Origin: Wohlfahrtiimonas chitiniclastica DSM 18708
GTDB taxonomy: Bacteria; Pseudomonadota; Gammaproteobacteria; Cardiobacteriales; Wohlfahrtiimonadaceae
Direction of reading: 5' to 3'
Length of the DNA stretch: 64,000 bases
Assembly: GCF_000375345.1 (NCBI RefSeq)
Contig: NZ_AQXD01000001.1
Coordinates: 450,600-514,599 of the forward strand
Shown here: one piece after another, positions 63,896 through 64,000 of the stretch
Layout: the number at the start of each line of letters is the position of its first letter
How positions within the stretch are numbered: the stretch's first letter is position 1
Notes under the pieces: model-generated
The model's input: only the letters and a program-made list of their open reading frames with translations
Databases searched by the model: none
Told to the model about the DNA's origin: nothing
Translations under genes and position numbers: made by a program

Positions 63896-64000
63896 TTAGG
63901 CTAAATGCCCCATGCTGTAGAGTACGATGAGTGCAGTGACAGAGAGCACCGCCCAACAAATGGCGCCCATTATAATGGGACGAAGACCATTTTTCAGCAA
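63896..64000 (-). CDS. C-terminal end of a membrane protein (partial)
   Basis: The last 34 codons of a gene entering from beyond the window edge: a positively charged turn KNGLRPIIMGAICW followed by one hydrophobic helix and a stop. The GLRPxxxG-W pattern before the final helix resembles the end of YeiH-type putative sulfate exporters, but the fragment is too short to be sure. It is 33 bases upstream of the permease on the same strand. Confidence 0.55.
   Translation of the reverse strand: MLKNGLRPIIMGAICWAVLSVTALIVLYSMGHLA

Noticed and set aside
1-64000. CRISPR arrays, transposons, prophage and tRNA/rRNA genes
   Set aside because: No regularly spaced repeats, transposase or integrase motifs, or tRNA T-loop patterns were noticed anywhere in the window.

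Overview
The window looks like the chromosome of a gammaproteobacterium with moderate-to-low GC. The gene content is gammaproteobacterial (dnaX-ybaB-recR, lptD, hslVU, def-fmt-rsmB, comEC, hutT-hutD, selD) and the genes are close-packed and mostly end in simple hairpin terminators. Several features recall the Cardiobacteriales / Ignatzschineriaceae group (Wohlfahrtiimonas, Ignatzschineria), but that placement is inference and no rRNA gene is present to test it. There are no insertion sequences, prophage genes, tRNAs, rRNAs or CRISPR arrays.

Layout. 1-5.4 kb: DNA replication/repair and housekeeping (end of dnaX, ybaB, recR, hinT, apt) and the LPS transporter lptD. 5.5-8.2 kb, minus strand: heat-shock protease hslVU behind a sigma32-like promoter, and a channel-like membrane protein. 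8.3-16.6 kb: a molybdenum block with a molybdate ABC transporter, a ModD-like gene, a Na/Pi cotransporter, a Tat-exported molybdenum hydroxylase and a MocA-type cofactor cytidylyltransferase. 17-22.9 kb: a semialdehyde dehydrogenase, a YddG exporter, a CydAB/CioAB quinol oxidase and two glycine-zipper lipoproteins. 23-28.8 kb: a GABA block (PucR-type regulator, permease, gabT, gabD) with a palindromic operator candidate. 28.9-38.3 kb: an AT-rich acyltransferase, a LysM protein, def-fmt-rsmB-DUF4390-ntrY (no ntrX) and argH. 38.2-43.9 kb: comEC, a small membrane protein, and a biotin locus (alpha/beta hydrolase diverging from bioF-bioC across a BirA-like operator). 44-56 kb: purEKCFMNH, then an unrelated block (Tat flavin amine oxidase plus cytochrome c, and an Mrr-type nuclease), then purD. 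56-64 kb: an O-antigen ligase-like protein, selD, nadK, a hypothetical protein, an NlpC/P60 lipoprotein, metA, hutD, a ProY/HutT permease and the end of another membrane protein.

The most interesting elements are small and lie outside the ordinary reading frames. (1) The metA leader encodes an 11-residue peptide with three consecutive Met codons, followed by five RNA segments that can pair alternately and end in an intrinsic terminator. This is the layout of a ribosome-mediated methionine attenuator. (2) selD itself carries an in-frame UGA (Sec) in its GAGUGC motif, with a bacterial SECIS-type hairpin just downstream. Its N-terminus is lost if the UGA is read as stop. (3) A BirA-like operator with overlapping divergent promoters lies between bioF and an alpha/beta hydrolase, which makes that hydrolase a candidate pimeloyl-ACP methyl ester esterase (BioH role). 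(4) PurF is of the Bacillus type with a propeptide and [4Fe-4S] cysteines, in a Bacillus-like pur gene order.
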